DNA of 64,000 nt from Echinarachnius parma (Eukaryota > Echinodermata > Echinoidea > Clypeasteroida > Echinarachniidae): contig JBAMJV010008861.1 of NCBI GenBank assembly GCA_037951105.1, positions 1-64,000 of the forward strand. The letters are read 5' to 3'. Each line of letters starts with the position of its first letter. Position 1 is the stretch's first letter. Positions 46,401 to 54,300 of this stretch are shown piece by piece. The notes below the pieces were generated by a model that worked only from the letters and a program-made list of their open reading frames with translations, had not been told where the DNA came from and searched no databases. Both the position numbers and the translations under genes were made by a program.

Positions 46401-48414
46401 CAATTATACTTATATAATTACCGATATTTCTTGGGTTTATTAAGAGATTAAAAGAGTATCATTTTGTAGAATCAATTTATCGTTCATGTGCAATATTGAT
46501 TTAATTACTATAATGTAACTTTGTAAATTAACGATATTCAATTAGGACAATTCAGAAATAAATCCTTGGCTTCGAACAAACGCCAAACAAAAAAGGCTCA
46601 TAGTGATGACTTCAACTATTCTTTGTTAATATTGCCTCCTTATTTCTCCCTGACAGAGCTATTTTGAAGTGGTCCAGTCTGCATTTATGAATTTGCTCGT
46701 TGCCTTGCAACACAACATCAAGGATACAGACGTCGTGAAAGAAAGGACTACCAATGTCACCAAGATGATGAAGCTTTATTTCAGGGATAAGAAACGAGAG
46801 ACACTAGAGGTAATGGACTCTGAACTCATGTCTAAAGAGGTATTTTAAAGAGGGATAATTCATCGATTGAAAACAATGGACACAATACAAATTATACAAA
46901 TAGTGTAAACAGTTTATAAACAAAATGTTCAAACATAACTTAAATTAACCATTATACTTTAAATGTGTTTATGATATGATATGATCAGAATAACACAATT
47001 CAGACATAATATATCTACATGGCCAAAAGCTGATTTAAAGAGAAATTTAATTACAAACATGTTTAATCGATGTTACCAAGGATCGTAATCATTTACAAAA
47101 ATATAATACCGGTATACACAGTTAACCCTATTCCCATTGCGTTATTTTGATCACTTGAGTCCATTAGGGGAGGGGGGCATTTTGGCCCCCCCCCCCCCCT
47201 CAAATCTTGGCAACGAATGGACCGATTGACTTGAAAATTGGCACATACGTAAAACAAGTCAAGTAGAATAAGAATTAAAAAAAAAAAAAAAATTGGCCAT
47301 TATTTTTTTTAAAAATAATTAATTGAAATTTTGAATATGCAAATTGTTGACGAATTTGGGGGAAAATTGGGATTTTCATCTAAAATCAAGAGAAATTAAA
47401 GGATTTCTTCAGGTTTTCTGTAAAAATACTTTCAAATGATGTAATTCATCATATCCATGTTTTGTTATGGTGATAAAATATATCACTAATTTGCATAAAT
47501 TATGCAAATTAGTATTCCCGGATTTACCCACATTGTTTTCATTCCTATGTATTTTATTGTTTTTATTGTTGTTTTTTTAGTTTTGTTTTAGAAGAATTTA
47601 TCTCTGAAGTGTATGAATTAAACTAATAACAAAGAAATAATCCAAATTGTAATTCAATGTAACAATTATAACAGATATTGAGTTAACACGGCATTGGATA
47701 TATATGAATTACATAGAAACCTGTACAAAAATTGCAGTTTTTTGTGACGGTTGAGCAGTTATCGACCTCTAAAATCAGTTCTACATGTCCGACCGGGGTG
47801 AATTATATATCAAAACATGCGGGAGACTTGAGAGAAAAAAGTCATGAAGTTTGAACGTAAAATTCAAATCGGTCTAGATGGACGTCGAAAAAAAAAACGA
47901 CAGGGGGAGGGGGCCAAAATGGCCCCCCCCCCTGGTGGGATTAGGGTTAAGTACGCAAGGCTATATCTGTCCATATAACATGTAATAAGACAATTTATAT
48001 ATGCATATGATTTTTAGTCATGAGTTGAGAGATTAAAATGAAAAGGATACAAATATATGCTGGCAGGATAACTCTACCAAGAAATATCATGTAACCCATG
48101 ATTAAATGTTCATACTTCAAACAAGACAACAGTTGGGACTTTTTCTCGTAGATTGCAGGCATTTGTTATGTTGTCGAGAATTGAACAAGTTTAATATATT
48201 CGTGTTTCTCCTCGCACCATTTTCTTTTCAGACAACACCATCAAATTGGGCTGGATCGAGTGACGGGGCCGACTTTTTTGCAAAAATGTGTGTACAATAT
48301 ATCGACAAGTGCTTGAAATTTAATGACAGAATACTAATGCGCTACAAAATACTAAACATCATGATCCAGTCGTCTGATACAACAAATGGCAACAATACAT
48401 TATTTGCAGTATAA
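28379..48414 (+). CDS. Ig-sushi-sushi transmembrane protein with novel helical tail (11 exons)
   Basis: CDS = join of 28379-28406, 34694-35017, 35371-35559, 36485-36676, 37236-37346, 38759-38814, 39152-39220, 40573-40710, 46124-46336, 46657-46809 and 48232-48414. All junctions are GT..AG, phases match (1,1,1,1,1,0,0,0,0,0) and 1656 nt gives 551 residues plus stop. Order: signal peptide 1-20; V-like Ig (C33, W46, C97 in D-S-G-V-Y-E-C); sushi 1 (120-179, six Cys); sushi 2 (184-243, six Cys); transmembrane helix about 254-276 followed by R-R-K; tail 277-551. The tail begins with two short exons that both end P-L-I-x, then about 228 residues rich in Leu, Met and Ala that look helical and match no family I know. 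Ig plus CCP ectodomains are known in complement and adhesion receptors; the role here is inferred to be cell-surface recognition. The Ig exon has a close paralogue at 3005-3343. Confidence 0.8.
28576..28890 (-). mobile_element. tRNA-like element flanked by a 35-bp direct repeat
   Basis: AACATATAAAGAAACTGACC and the following 15 bases occur at 28576-28610 and 28856-28890 with one mismatch. Between them, on the minus strand, is a tRNA-like module (28697-28622): TAGCTTAGTCGGTAAGAGC (box A), a stem CCGG..CCGG and GGGTTCGAATAC (box B). The module is at the 3' end of the insert on that strand, unlike ordinary tRNA-headed SINEs. Confidence 0.68.
28900..30145 (-). mobile_element. Decayed LINE reverse transcriptase
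   Basis: The minus strand, across frameshifts and stops, reads L-A-P-T-L-F-N-I-Y and then L-N-Y-A-D-D-L-C-F-T-T-Q (the RT catalytic YADD) near 30060-29950, and further down L-N-T-R-C-R-Y-I-T. Plus-strand frames here are shadows. Located in intron 1 of the Ig-sushi gene. Confidence 0.78.
30303..32541. mobile_element. 2.2-kb composite fold-back element, TA-flanked
   Basis: Ends CACTGTTGGTCATAAAGTTG and its near-complement CAACTTCATGACCAACAGTG, each next to TA. Left 30480-30760 is complemented by 31660-31930 (TTTCGTTGGAA, GCACAAGCATCGTT). A 145-bp block (TCTAGGACATCCACRATTAA..CACTAT) appears directly at 30770-30915 and 31477-31622, and a related inverted copy at 31200-31450. TIR sequence and TA flanks suggest a Tc1/mariner-type end; there is no intact transposase. 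Confidence 0.75.
32890..34315. repeat. Tandem array of a ~400-600 bp unit (GGCGGCCATTTTG)
   Basis: Two landmarks alternate: type A (GGCGGCCATTTTGAATTT..AATTGTGCCC at about 33014, 33612, 34010) and type B (CAAATTTCC..GGCGGCCATTTTGGAT..TTTGCA at about 33187, 33795, 34193). A-to-B spacing is constant at 173-183 bp. An extra partial unit at 33400 enlarges the first period. Intron 1 of the Ig-sushi gene. Confidence 0.8.
34355..34500 (+). repeat. Interspersed repeat, inverted copy at 57839-57980
   Basis: ATGATGCGTTTTCCAATTATATA, CATATTTTTGTGAACTT, GGAATACTAAAGATGTTAC and GGGTGGTGGTACCCTT are the complement of the 57.8-kb copy. It ends about 195 bp before the Ig exon of the plus gene. Confidence 0.82.
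34694..35017 (+). CDS. Exon 2: V-like Ig domain
   Basis: Acceptor CTTTACTCAACAG, donor CTAG-GTAAAT, phase 1-1. Residues 10-117: end of the leader, then C33, W46, R-F-S-I-T-D-S-E-G-L and D-S-G-V-Y-E-C (C97). Sequons at 26 (NSS), 49 (NAS), 88 (NKS) and near the end (NLT). The reading frame is 82 % identical over 94 residues to the orphan exon at 3005. Confidence 0.9.
35371..35559 (+). CDS. Exon 3: sushi/CCP module 1
   Basis: Acceptor TACGTTCTAG, donor GAAG-GTAACA, phase 1-1, 63 codons. Cysteines at 120, 136, 148, 152, 166 and 179 with the CCP core C-x3-C-x2-G-Y-x-L-x-G. The usual Trp before the last Cys is replaced (G-Q-L-A-N-V-R-P-Y-C). Six rather than four cysteines suggests a third disulfide, as in some selectin-like CCPs. 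Confidence 0.87.
36050..36484 (+). promoter_or_regulatory. Long pyrimidine-rich tract before sushi-2 exon
   Basis: More than 400 nt dominated by C and T (CCCTTTCTC, CCTCTTTTACCCC, CCCTCCCTCTC) leading straight into the exon 4 acceptor. Candidate splicing enhancer or PTB-type site; it also produces a spurious 140-codon frame. Confidence 0.5.
36485..36676 (+). CDS. Exon 4: sushi/CCP module 2
   Basis: Acceptor CAACACTGCAG after a >400-nt pyrimidine-rich stretch, donor AATA-GTAATA, phase 1-1, 64 codons. Cysteines 184, 200, 212, 216, 232 and 243, core C-D-F-E-C-T-T-G-Y-S-L-N-G. Again the consensus Trp is missing (D-I-P-A-F-P-Q-C). Same six-Cys layout as module 1. Confidence 0.87.
37236..37346 (+). 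CDS. Exon 5: transmembrane helix
   Basis: Acceptor GCCATTTTAG, donor GAAG-GTATTA, phase 1-1, 37 codons. Residues 254-276 form a hydrophobic helix with G-T-G-I-G-A, flanked by R/N/R outside and R-R-K-N-E inside, which sets an N-out orientation. It has no in-frame ATG, so an ORF scan misses it; phase and position after the sushi exons identify it. Confidence 0.82.
37632..38120. mobile_element. MITE, family 1
   Basis: TTGAAGGGATATTACATG ..ACTACGCCTTTAA ends with internal TTTTAGTAACCCAAACCTGC, CTCCACCATGCTCGAA, GAGGGCGCTTTCTAAAA and AGCGCCCTCTATACTAA. Intron 5 of the Ig-sushi gene. Confidence 0.78.
38759..38814 (+). CDS. Exon 6: short juxtamembrane tail exon (PLI motif)
   Basis: Acceptor CTAAATACAG, donor GCG-GTAAAT, phase 1-0. 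Nineteen residues, E282 to A300, ending N-S-Y-P-L-I-A. Resembles the end of exon 7 (N-T-A-P-L-I-T), suggesting an exon duplication. Y296 is followed by P-L-I. Confidence 0.65.
39152..39220 (+). CDS. Exon 7: short acidic tail exon (PLI motif)
   Basis: Acceptor CAATAATACAG, donor ACA-GTAAGG, phase 0-0, 23 codons (301-323). Asp/Asn/Glu-rich, ending N-T-A-P-L-I-T. Phase-0 symmetric, so it can be skipped without a frameshift. Confidence 0.65.
39405..39990. repeat. GGTCTCGGC minisatellite between GGCGTACCCAGG ends
   Basis: Opens GGCGTACCCAGGGGGG and closes CCTGGGTACGCCACTG, i.e. inverted ends. Inside, four units of TTCTACGACTACCCCCC, TCTCAACCACTGGGTC and GGACCTGGTCTCGGYC. C and G runs at 39418, 39627-39650, 39770-39788 and 39911. 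Intron 7 of the Ig-sushi gene. Confidence 0.8.
40573..40710 (+). CDS. Exon 8: start of the helical intracellular region
   Basis: Acceptor CAATGACACAG, strong donor AAT-GTAAGT, phase 0-0, 46 codons (324-369). Leu/Met/Ala-rich with heptad-like hydrophobic spacing (F-M-D-L-L-R-G-L-L, then M-I-K-V-L-Q-T-L-Q-Q). No family recognised. Confidence 0.68.
41160..41425. repeat. Palindromic MITE, ~100-bp arms
   Basis: GTCTGCTTTCAATGCC..GGCGGCCATTTCTTCAACT..CGCGGTGAAATGACGTG..GGCGGAGAACACAATA is complemented on the right after a 20-bp loop (GCGGATTACGATAATG). Ends in an AT-rich AATATTTTATGG / CCATAAAATATT pair. Confidence 0.88.
42335..42412 (-). repeat. tRNA-like relic
   Basis: Minus strand GGGCTGGTGTCGTGGTACGA (box A-like) followed 40 nt later by GTGGGTTCGAATCCAAGG (perfect box B). 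The anticodon arm does not pair well, so a SINE head or a dead tRNA rather than a working tRNA gene. Confidence 0.45.
42480..43320. repeat. Tandem duplication, ~545-bp period
   Basis: TAACATTTACTTGGCATAAATG and TGAATTCGTATCTACAACTC, AAATTGGGTGTTTG.GGACTTTT and AAGTTATGGCC.AATAAAAAA recur in order at 42556-42685 and 43098-43230. Confidence 0.78.
43721..43748. repeat. Short perfect palindrome
   Basis: GGTTATACGTAT, a 2-4 base loop (GATA-type centre), then ATACGTATAACC. Confidence 0.75.
43938..44500. mobile_element. Palindromic element, ~230-bp arms
   Basis: GGTGTCTCAGAAAGAATGCA..ACATTTGGTCGATGATGTTG arms; TTGCTACTTTTTCGTCTCCAGCGATCCTC is complemented around a CCCCACGG / CCGTGGGG centre. A third, partial copy of one arm follows at 44505-44600. 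Frames here are palindromic shadows. Confidence 0.84.
44640..45045 (+). mobile_element. LINE remnant with internal deletion
   Basis: K-N-T-Y-F-K-Q-K-F-D-S-A-K-S-N-M-K-H-T-W (44664 frame) is the pre-RT segment of CR1/L2-like LINEs; in the next frame H-D-Y-N-T-R-S-A-S-N-Y-H-L-P and T-L-N-T-F-K-R-K-L are the extreme C-terminus. The reverse transcriptase between them is deleted. Confidence 0.8.
45340..45780. repeat. Imperfect ~360-bp duplication
   Basis: CACGCGTCTTGGATGTAAATT..CGACTTGGATGAAACTTATCATGATCTCTTG near 45345 resembles TGTGTGTTGGATGTCAATT..TTGACTTGAATCAAATTTGTCATGATTTCTTG near 45705. Confidence 0.55.
46124..46336 (+). CDS. Exon 9: helical intracellular region, part 2
   Basis: Acceptor TGATTTATTTCAG, donor AAG-GTAGTT, phase 0-0, 71 codons (370-440). 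Amphipathic start (V-L-D-A-F-V-W-Y-V-A-E-I-V-R), later an acidic/Ser stretch (T-D-D-S-G-T-D). A 5.4-kb repeat-filled intron precedes it. Confidence 0.72.
46657..46809 (+). CDS. Exon 10: helical intracellular region, part 3
   Basis: Acceptor TTCTCCCTGACAG, donor GAG-GTAATG, phase 0-0, 51 codons (441-491): F-M-N-L-L-V-A-L-Q-H then K/R-rich. A second in-frame donor 30 nt downstream (AAAGAG-GTATTT at 46840) would add ten residues beginning V-M-D-S-E-L. Confidence 0.72.
47118..47951. mobile_element. TIR element with poly-C/G subterminal runs
   Basis: Left ACAGTTAACCCTATTCCCA..GGGGGCATTTTGGCCCCCCC and right GGGGGGCCAAAATGGCCCCCC..TGGGATTAGGGTTAAGT are inverted. Non-coding, AT-rich core. Intron 10 of the Ig-sushi gene. 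Confidence 0.72.
48232..48414 (+). CDS. Exon 11: terminal exon
   Basis: Acceptor ATTTTCTTTTCAG, phase 0, 60 codons and TAA. Begins T-T-P-S-N-W-A-G, then a K/Y/I-rich amphipathic stretch (M-C-V-Q-Y-I-D-K-C-L-K-F), ending L-F-A-V. No AATAAA seen close by. Confidence 0.72.
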   Translation, partial: TTPSNWAGSSDGADFFAKMCVQYIDKCLKFNDRILMRYKILNIMIQSSDTTNGNNTLFAV

Positions 48415-48539
48415 CACAAACGTGTAGCGCTGGTTTATTATGACAATGAACTTCGAGAACAAATTGGTACAAAATTTCAAAATGATTAGTGTTGGATTGT
48501 CTGATATAAAGTGGTATATTTTTTCAACCATAAAGCAAC

Positions 48540-48661
48540 GCTCGAAATTAGCATAGGCCCGATGGCCCGGGGCCACCAAAAGTTGCTGTCGGGCCAGTAA
48601 AAAACTCATATTTAAAAGTTTGGTGGCCCGATCGGGCCAGCAAAAAAAAAAAAAAAAAAAA

Positions 48662-48696
<35 letters not shown>

Positions 48697-49414
48697 TACC
48701 CTGTAGTCATGTTTAGTCCTGTCTAGGGCATGACAAGAGCTTGCTTTTAAATGTAGCATTCAGCAACTTATACCCTTTTCTCACATACAAAATATTGGTT
48801 AGTTAAAAAGTTGCAAGTTAATTGAGCAAGTAACACAGTTGCCAATGAATACATTCTTGAGCAGCAGTATTTTTCTAACCAGTTGTTATAAAAAAAAAAT
48901 GTCATATTAAAAATCGTTGTTAGTAATTTCAGTTATTTTGCGTATTTTGCATATCTAATGAGCATCATGAATATTCATAGATGCTGCTCATGAATATTCA
49001 TATATTACTACTATCACAATTTTAAAATATGTCTTTTGTCTAAGGTGTTCAGACAACACTGCACAGAATTTTGAGGTCAAATTGATTTTTCTCTTTTTCT
49101 ACCATTTTTGTTTTGTCACCTAGACCCTGACTATGTATGACTGGAAGTGAAATTGTTACTCGTGTGTATTCAATCGCTGTGATTTTTGTTCATGTTTATT
49201 TAATACATCTTAAAATGAAACAAAGGGGAATGAAAAAAAAAAGTATTGCCTAGTACCCTGAAACTATTCATGGTTATTGTATTAATTTTACTTTTGTTTT
49301 TCCTTATTTTTTTCGGGCCAGTAGTTTTTGGTTTCGGGCCACCAAATTTGGAAAAATACTAATTTTACTGGCCCGACCGGGCCACCAGCAAAAAAAGTTA
49401 ATTTCGAGCACTGC
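48540..49414. mobile_element. TIR element with GGCCCGATCGGGCC repeats and A/T tracts
   Basis: GCTCGAAATTAGC at the left, GTTAATTTCGAGCACTGC at the right; both ends carry GGGCCAGTA..TTTTGGTGGCCCGA..GGGCCACCA blocks in inverted order. A 22-A run abuts a 31-T run at 48641-48694. Just downstream of the Ig-sushi stop codon. Confidence 0.72.
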
Positions 49415-49464
49415 ATAAAGGTAAACAACAGTTATTTCTTTGAATGGCTATTTTTCTGGCTTTA

Positions 49465-49885
49465 CAGGGTGGCCCCAAACAAAACGGAACGGAGCACTTC
49501 CCAAAATAATAGGGTGAGAAACGACACCAAGAATAGTCATTTTGGTCGTGTAGTTTTTGTTTTAGGGCGCTCTGAGTGACACCATGTCAGGTTCCCATAG
49601 CATTGGACAACTGTGCCCATTCATTCGTTTCACAGCTGAATTCACACTAACGATGGCGCGCGAACTGCTCCGCTATAACGGGCCGTGAGTGCGATTTATC
49701 GGGCACTGACTTGGTAAAAATTGACAAAAATGGGAACCTGACATGGTGTCACTCGCAGCGCCCCAAAACAAAAACTACTCAACCAAAATGACTGTTCTTG
49801 GTATCGTTTTTCGATGGAGATAATAATTGTGTTACTTTATTTTGGGAGGTGCCCCGTTCCTTTTTTGGGGGGCCACCCTGTATAT
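49465..49885. mobile_element. Palindromic MITE (ACAGGGTGGCC ends)
   Basis: Arms CAGGGTGGCCCCAAACAAAA..GACACCATGTCAGGTTCCCA and their complement, around a ~110-bp centre. One arm also stands alone at 16135-16335. Confidence 0.85.
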
Positions 49886-50259
49886 CTATTTTCTGGCGAA
49901 AAACATGATATCAATATAAGCCAAAATACATACCATTTGTGGATTATTTTCTTATAAACAATATCCATATGAATAAAAAAAATTTCAGTTTGAAATACCA
50001 AAACCAGTTTTTAAAAGAAATTATTAAGTAACCATGGTGCGAGAAAGTGGAATAATTTGCCAATTACTTAGTGTTAATTAATATATTGCTCAATATAACA
50101 AAATATGTCATTCATAGCATGAATATTGAAATGTATATTTTTGTTTTATTTTCTTCTTCATATTTATGATATTATACTAATGATTGATGTTCATCTGTTT
50201 ATACTATGTATATTCTCTGTTTTTCTTAAGTTACGATCATATTTTTTATCATTTTTTAA

Positions 50260-51720
50260 ATTTATTTATTCCTGCATGTCTCACAGTAAACAATTTCGAA
50301 CATAAAAATAAACTGTCATAACATCGAAATAGAAACACACAGAGGTCGGCAAGCTAGAAGCTTGAAGTGATGCCATACCTAAGATTTTACAAGTTTTACA
50401 TATTCTTAAAACATAGATAAACATAAATTAATACATACAAGAAAAAAAGTAATAAAAAAACAAATATAAAACATTATTTACAAGTAGAGAGAAAGATGAT
50501 AAATTAGTCTGTACAGTATGTTCTAGAGCAGGAAGAAATGTAGCAGGCATGATAGAAAGGTACAGTCCATACTGGAAGAGAAATACGGGAAACAGAGAGA
50601 GAAAATAAAAAGTGGGGGAGAGTTGAGTTGAGAGAGGGGGAGAGAGGTGTGAAGATGCCTAAATGTAATTAATTAACAGTGACATGTCATGCCGAATTAC
50701 ACATACAAATATATATAGAATACTACAATACATGTTATCGTAGGAATTAACAAACCAACTGATTGAACAAAATATCGTACACAAAAACGTTTGCAATGAG
50801 CATGCGTTTGACTGCATTTTTAAAAGAGTAAATTGTAGGCAAATTCCGTGTTTCAATTAACAAAGAATTCCAGACGTCTGGACCAGTATGTCTCACTGAT
50901 TTATGTGCCAGTACTGTACGTGGATTAAACAAATGCAAGTTTGCTGCTTGTCTTGTCGAATAAGATTGAATCGCATTGTTTTTCAAAAACATAGAAGTAA
51001 ACGAGGCAGGCAAAATGCTATTATTATAACGATACATACATATAGAGGTTTGAAGAAAATTAATTTCACCGACTTTAACACATTTAAATCTAACAAACAA
51101 CGGATCTGTGTGCTCACGATAACCAACTCCGGCACAAATTCTTAAAGCCTTTTTCTGTAACAAGTAAATGTCATCTGTTACACTCTTTCACACAGCCCAC
51201 AGAATTTTACAGTATGGAATATAAGGCAAAATCAAGGAATTATAAATCATTAATAATATTCTGTCAGACACAAGATATCCACTCTATATAGAATCCCAAT
51301 ACTCCGAGAAATTGGAGTCATTATACTATTCCGGTGGTCATCCCAGTCAAGCTTCTCATTAATATGAACACGAAGGAACTTAGTGCATGCCTTTCTCTCC
51401 AACACAACACCATTCAGTCTAACAACTAATTGTTGCTCATTACAAATCTTTCTTCCTTTAAAATGAATATAGTTCGTTTTTGATACATTTAGAGCTAACA
51501 TGTTACTTCGAAACCATTGTGTTAACTTAGGAAGCTCAATATTAATTCTAGTCTCGACTGTATGAATATAACGATGAGAAAGGAAAATGCTTGTATCGTC
51601 TGTAAATAATATATATTGTAAGACTGTAGATGCATTACATATATCATTAACATAAATAAGAAACAACAGTGGCCCTAGAATCGAACCTTGAGGGACACCA
51701 CATTTTAAAGTAAGAATATA
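50260..51720 (-). mobile_element. LINE, 3' half, with broken reverse transcriptase
   Basis: Minus-strand frame 51666-51250 reads F-L-I-Y-V-N-D-I, then L-F-T-D-D-T-S-I-F (catalytic YADD position, here FTDD) and L-N-V-S-K-T-N-Y-I-H-F; frame 51163-50747 gives Q-K-K-A-L-R-I and T-G-P-D-V-W-N-S-L and F-K-N-A-V-K-R-M-L. A frameshift separates them. The 3' non-coding end to about 50260 is shared with 26459-26715. Confidence 0.88.
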
Positions 51721-52364
51721 AGAATATACAGAATTCTATTACATAACGCTCGTACAAGCATTCAGAGGGTTAGCATTTCCGAGTGTCTCGGACAGTGCAT
51801 TATCACAAAAGGTATTCAAAGTAGTTAAAATTCCAACGACTGGAGTTCGCTACTTCGCTATCGCGCCTATAAAGGGGCACGTTCTCAATAGGTATTCATC
51901 TTTCTTTAGTGTGACGACAGTGCAACTATGTCGAGTGACGAGATTATAGAGGAATCAGAGCTGAAGCGCTAGGAGGAGAATTTTGCCTGCCCGGGCCGAG
52001 CGGCCAAGCCTGAGCTGAGGCGGCCGTCGGAGGAAGCGACCCGCTTGGCTGGCCAGCAGGATGGCCTTGGTTGGTCAACAGGGTGGCCGTAGTAGACCGC
52101 TCTTTTCATCCACATCGACGGCCTTTAACAGCGACGATTTGCTTAACGTTATGGTGGGCAGGCGGAGGGAGTTTTAGAACCCATTCCTTGATATGCTTGA
52201 TGCGCCTGCTTGCAGGCAGCTCGGCTATACAGGGTAATAACATACATCATGTATGATGCGCCTAGGAGAAGAATTTCTAACTTGTTGTTGTCTATTAATT
52301 TATATTATTTAAGGGAAAACAACGGGTCAGTCGTATGACCTACTTGGAACGTTCGAATATACCC

Positions 52365-52530
52365 CACTAACCCAGTTGTATAGGTTAAGTGGAATCTACC
52401 CCAGTTGTATGGGGTAAGTGGAATCTACCCCAGTTGTATGGGGTAAGTGGAATCTACCCCAGTTGTATGGGGTAAGTGATATGTGCCCCAGTTGTATAGG
52501 GTATGTGGACTTTTCCACAGTTTTATGGGG
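52365..52530. repeat. 29-bp minisatellite, ~6 units
   Basis: Unit GGAATCTACCCCAGTTGTAT plus GGGGTAAGT; the three central units are identical, the outer ones diverged. Confidence 0.9.
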
Positions 52531-53934
52531 TAAGAGGACTTTGACGCCATCTTCGAGGAATTAGAAACCGTGTCTTGTCCCGTAATAACGCTTGGTGGGA
52601 AGACTATAACCCAAGCGGGCAGCCTACCTCCAAGAAGGACGCAATCGAGAAGGTTACACGAGTAATGTATATTAATCGATCTCTAATGCCGTGGCCACCC
52701 GGCGTGCCCCTCAAGTGGGCCAGGGATTCGGGGCTCTCTTCCATCGGTTGCCGGGCGAGCACCGCCTAAATGCAAAAAGGCATAGGCTCCAGGCAAAGGA
52801 TACATCCCGGTGTCGACGAATGGCCTCCAGACTACATGTGTCATGTTACATATATGCATTGCGGATATTTTTAATCCGATCAAGGCGCCCGACGGGTAAA
52901 TAGGTAGATGCATGTCGACAAATGTCGACGGTTAGCCTTGGATGGTTTACCTATGACGAGACAATTTAGCCAGTTGCCAGCTGGGCATGAGGCGCCGGGA
53001 AAGCCTCAATCGGTACCCGACCCCTGGTATCTCGGCTTGCGTGTTGGGTCGGTTTCCGTTTAGTCCAAACCAGCCCCTCCCCTAACACATTCCCGTGTAG
53101 AGGCGGGGAGGCTCAATTTTCGATGCACATGATGGTGCTATATCGGGTTGTGAATTTATTTAGTTCATATGCCTATTCAATACCGATGACCAGCAAACAT
53201 CTCCAAGGAGACTGTGGATGTCGGGATTCATACCCTTTATGTCAGATAGGACATTCGTCAAAAAAGCATACAACTTTTGTTCTGCAATCTTCATTATAAT
53301 TGGAAGGAGATTGAGTCTTAAAACAGAGAAGGAAACAAACATCACGATAAGGATGACATGTTATTTAAACCATGGACCCTCAACAGAGTAGTCAGTTAAA
53401 GTGCATGGCTTCGCCAGCTTTATTGGCTCACTTTTGTTCTTTCGTGTCGGAAGTGTACATAGCTGGAAACTGGAATGGGCAAGGTCTCTTCAGGTATAAT
53501 GGCGTCTTCGATTGTTTGATGCCACTAAGGTCGAAATACAACAAGGAAGCTTGGAAGGTGGATACAGGGTCGGTCGCCAGATGACCTTTCTTTCCATATT
53601 CATGACCCGCCAGTCTCTATTGTTCTATTCACAGAAAGCATGTTGGGAGCTTTGTGTCAGAATGATTATTCCCCTTTTTCAGGGGGTTTGTGTCCCGGAT
53701 ATGAATCAACGTATATTGATGCCCTCGGACGTCTTATAATCAATCGCTACTAAACATGTATAAGTGAATTTCTGACATGCACAATCGTTCGTATACCAAT
53801 ATGGGCAATAACACGTTGTTCGTCTTCTTTAATCAAATACGTGGCATGAGGAGTTGGGTCCCGTACTTTTACGGACCCCTGCGTTCATGTGTTATTACAC
53901 CTACGTTTAAACAAGACATCTAAAAATTACAAAC

Positions 53935-54300
53935 GGGTCTCGGTATACGTCGGATAGGTGCTTGACTGCGAGCACGGGAGCCGAGTTCGATCCTAAATCG
54001 ATTCCCCCAGTACAGCACTTGTGTCCTTCAGCAAGGCACGTTATCCATATTGCTGCTCCCAACCCAGGTGCAATATGGGTATACTTGACATGAATGAGGG
54101 TGTGTAAAGCATGAGTGCACTATAAAGTAGCACCTGCTGCAATGCTCCCCAGGGAATGGAGATAGTGTACAAGTGCGGATGGGTATCAGATGGCTGTGGC
54201 AACAAATTATATTAATTACAGGTTCCTATATGGGACAAAAGCAAAAGCACCGAAGAGGCTAACCTGTTGGTAACTTGATTAAGATTACCGAAGGAAGAAA
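53935..54300 (+). mobile_element. tRNA-derived SINE
   Basis: Head GTCGGATAGGTGCTTGACTG..GAGTTCGATCC (box A/B layout) followed by TGTCCTTCAGCAAGGCACGTTATCC, a body motif well known from deuterostome SINEs, then CCAGGTGCAATATGGGTA and CCAGGGAATGGAGATAG. Inserted within the 5-kb element. Confidence 0.75.
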
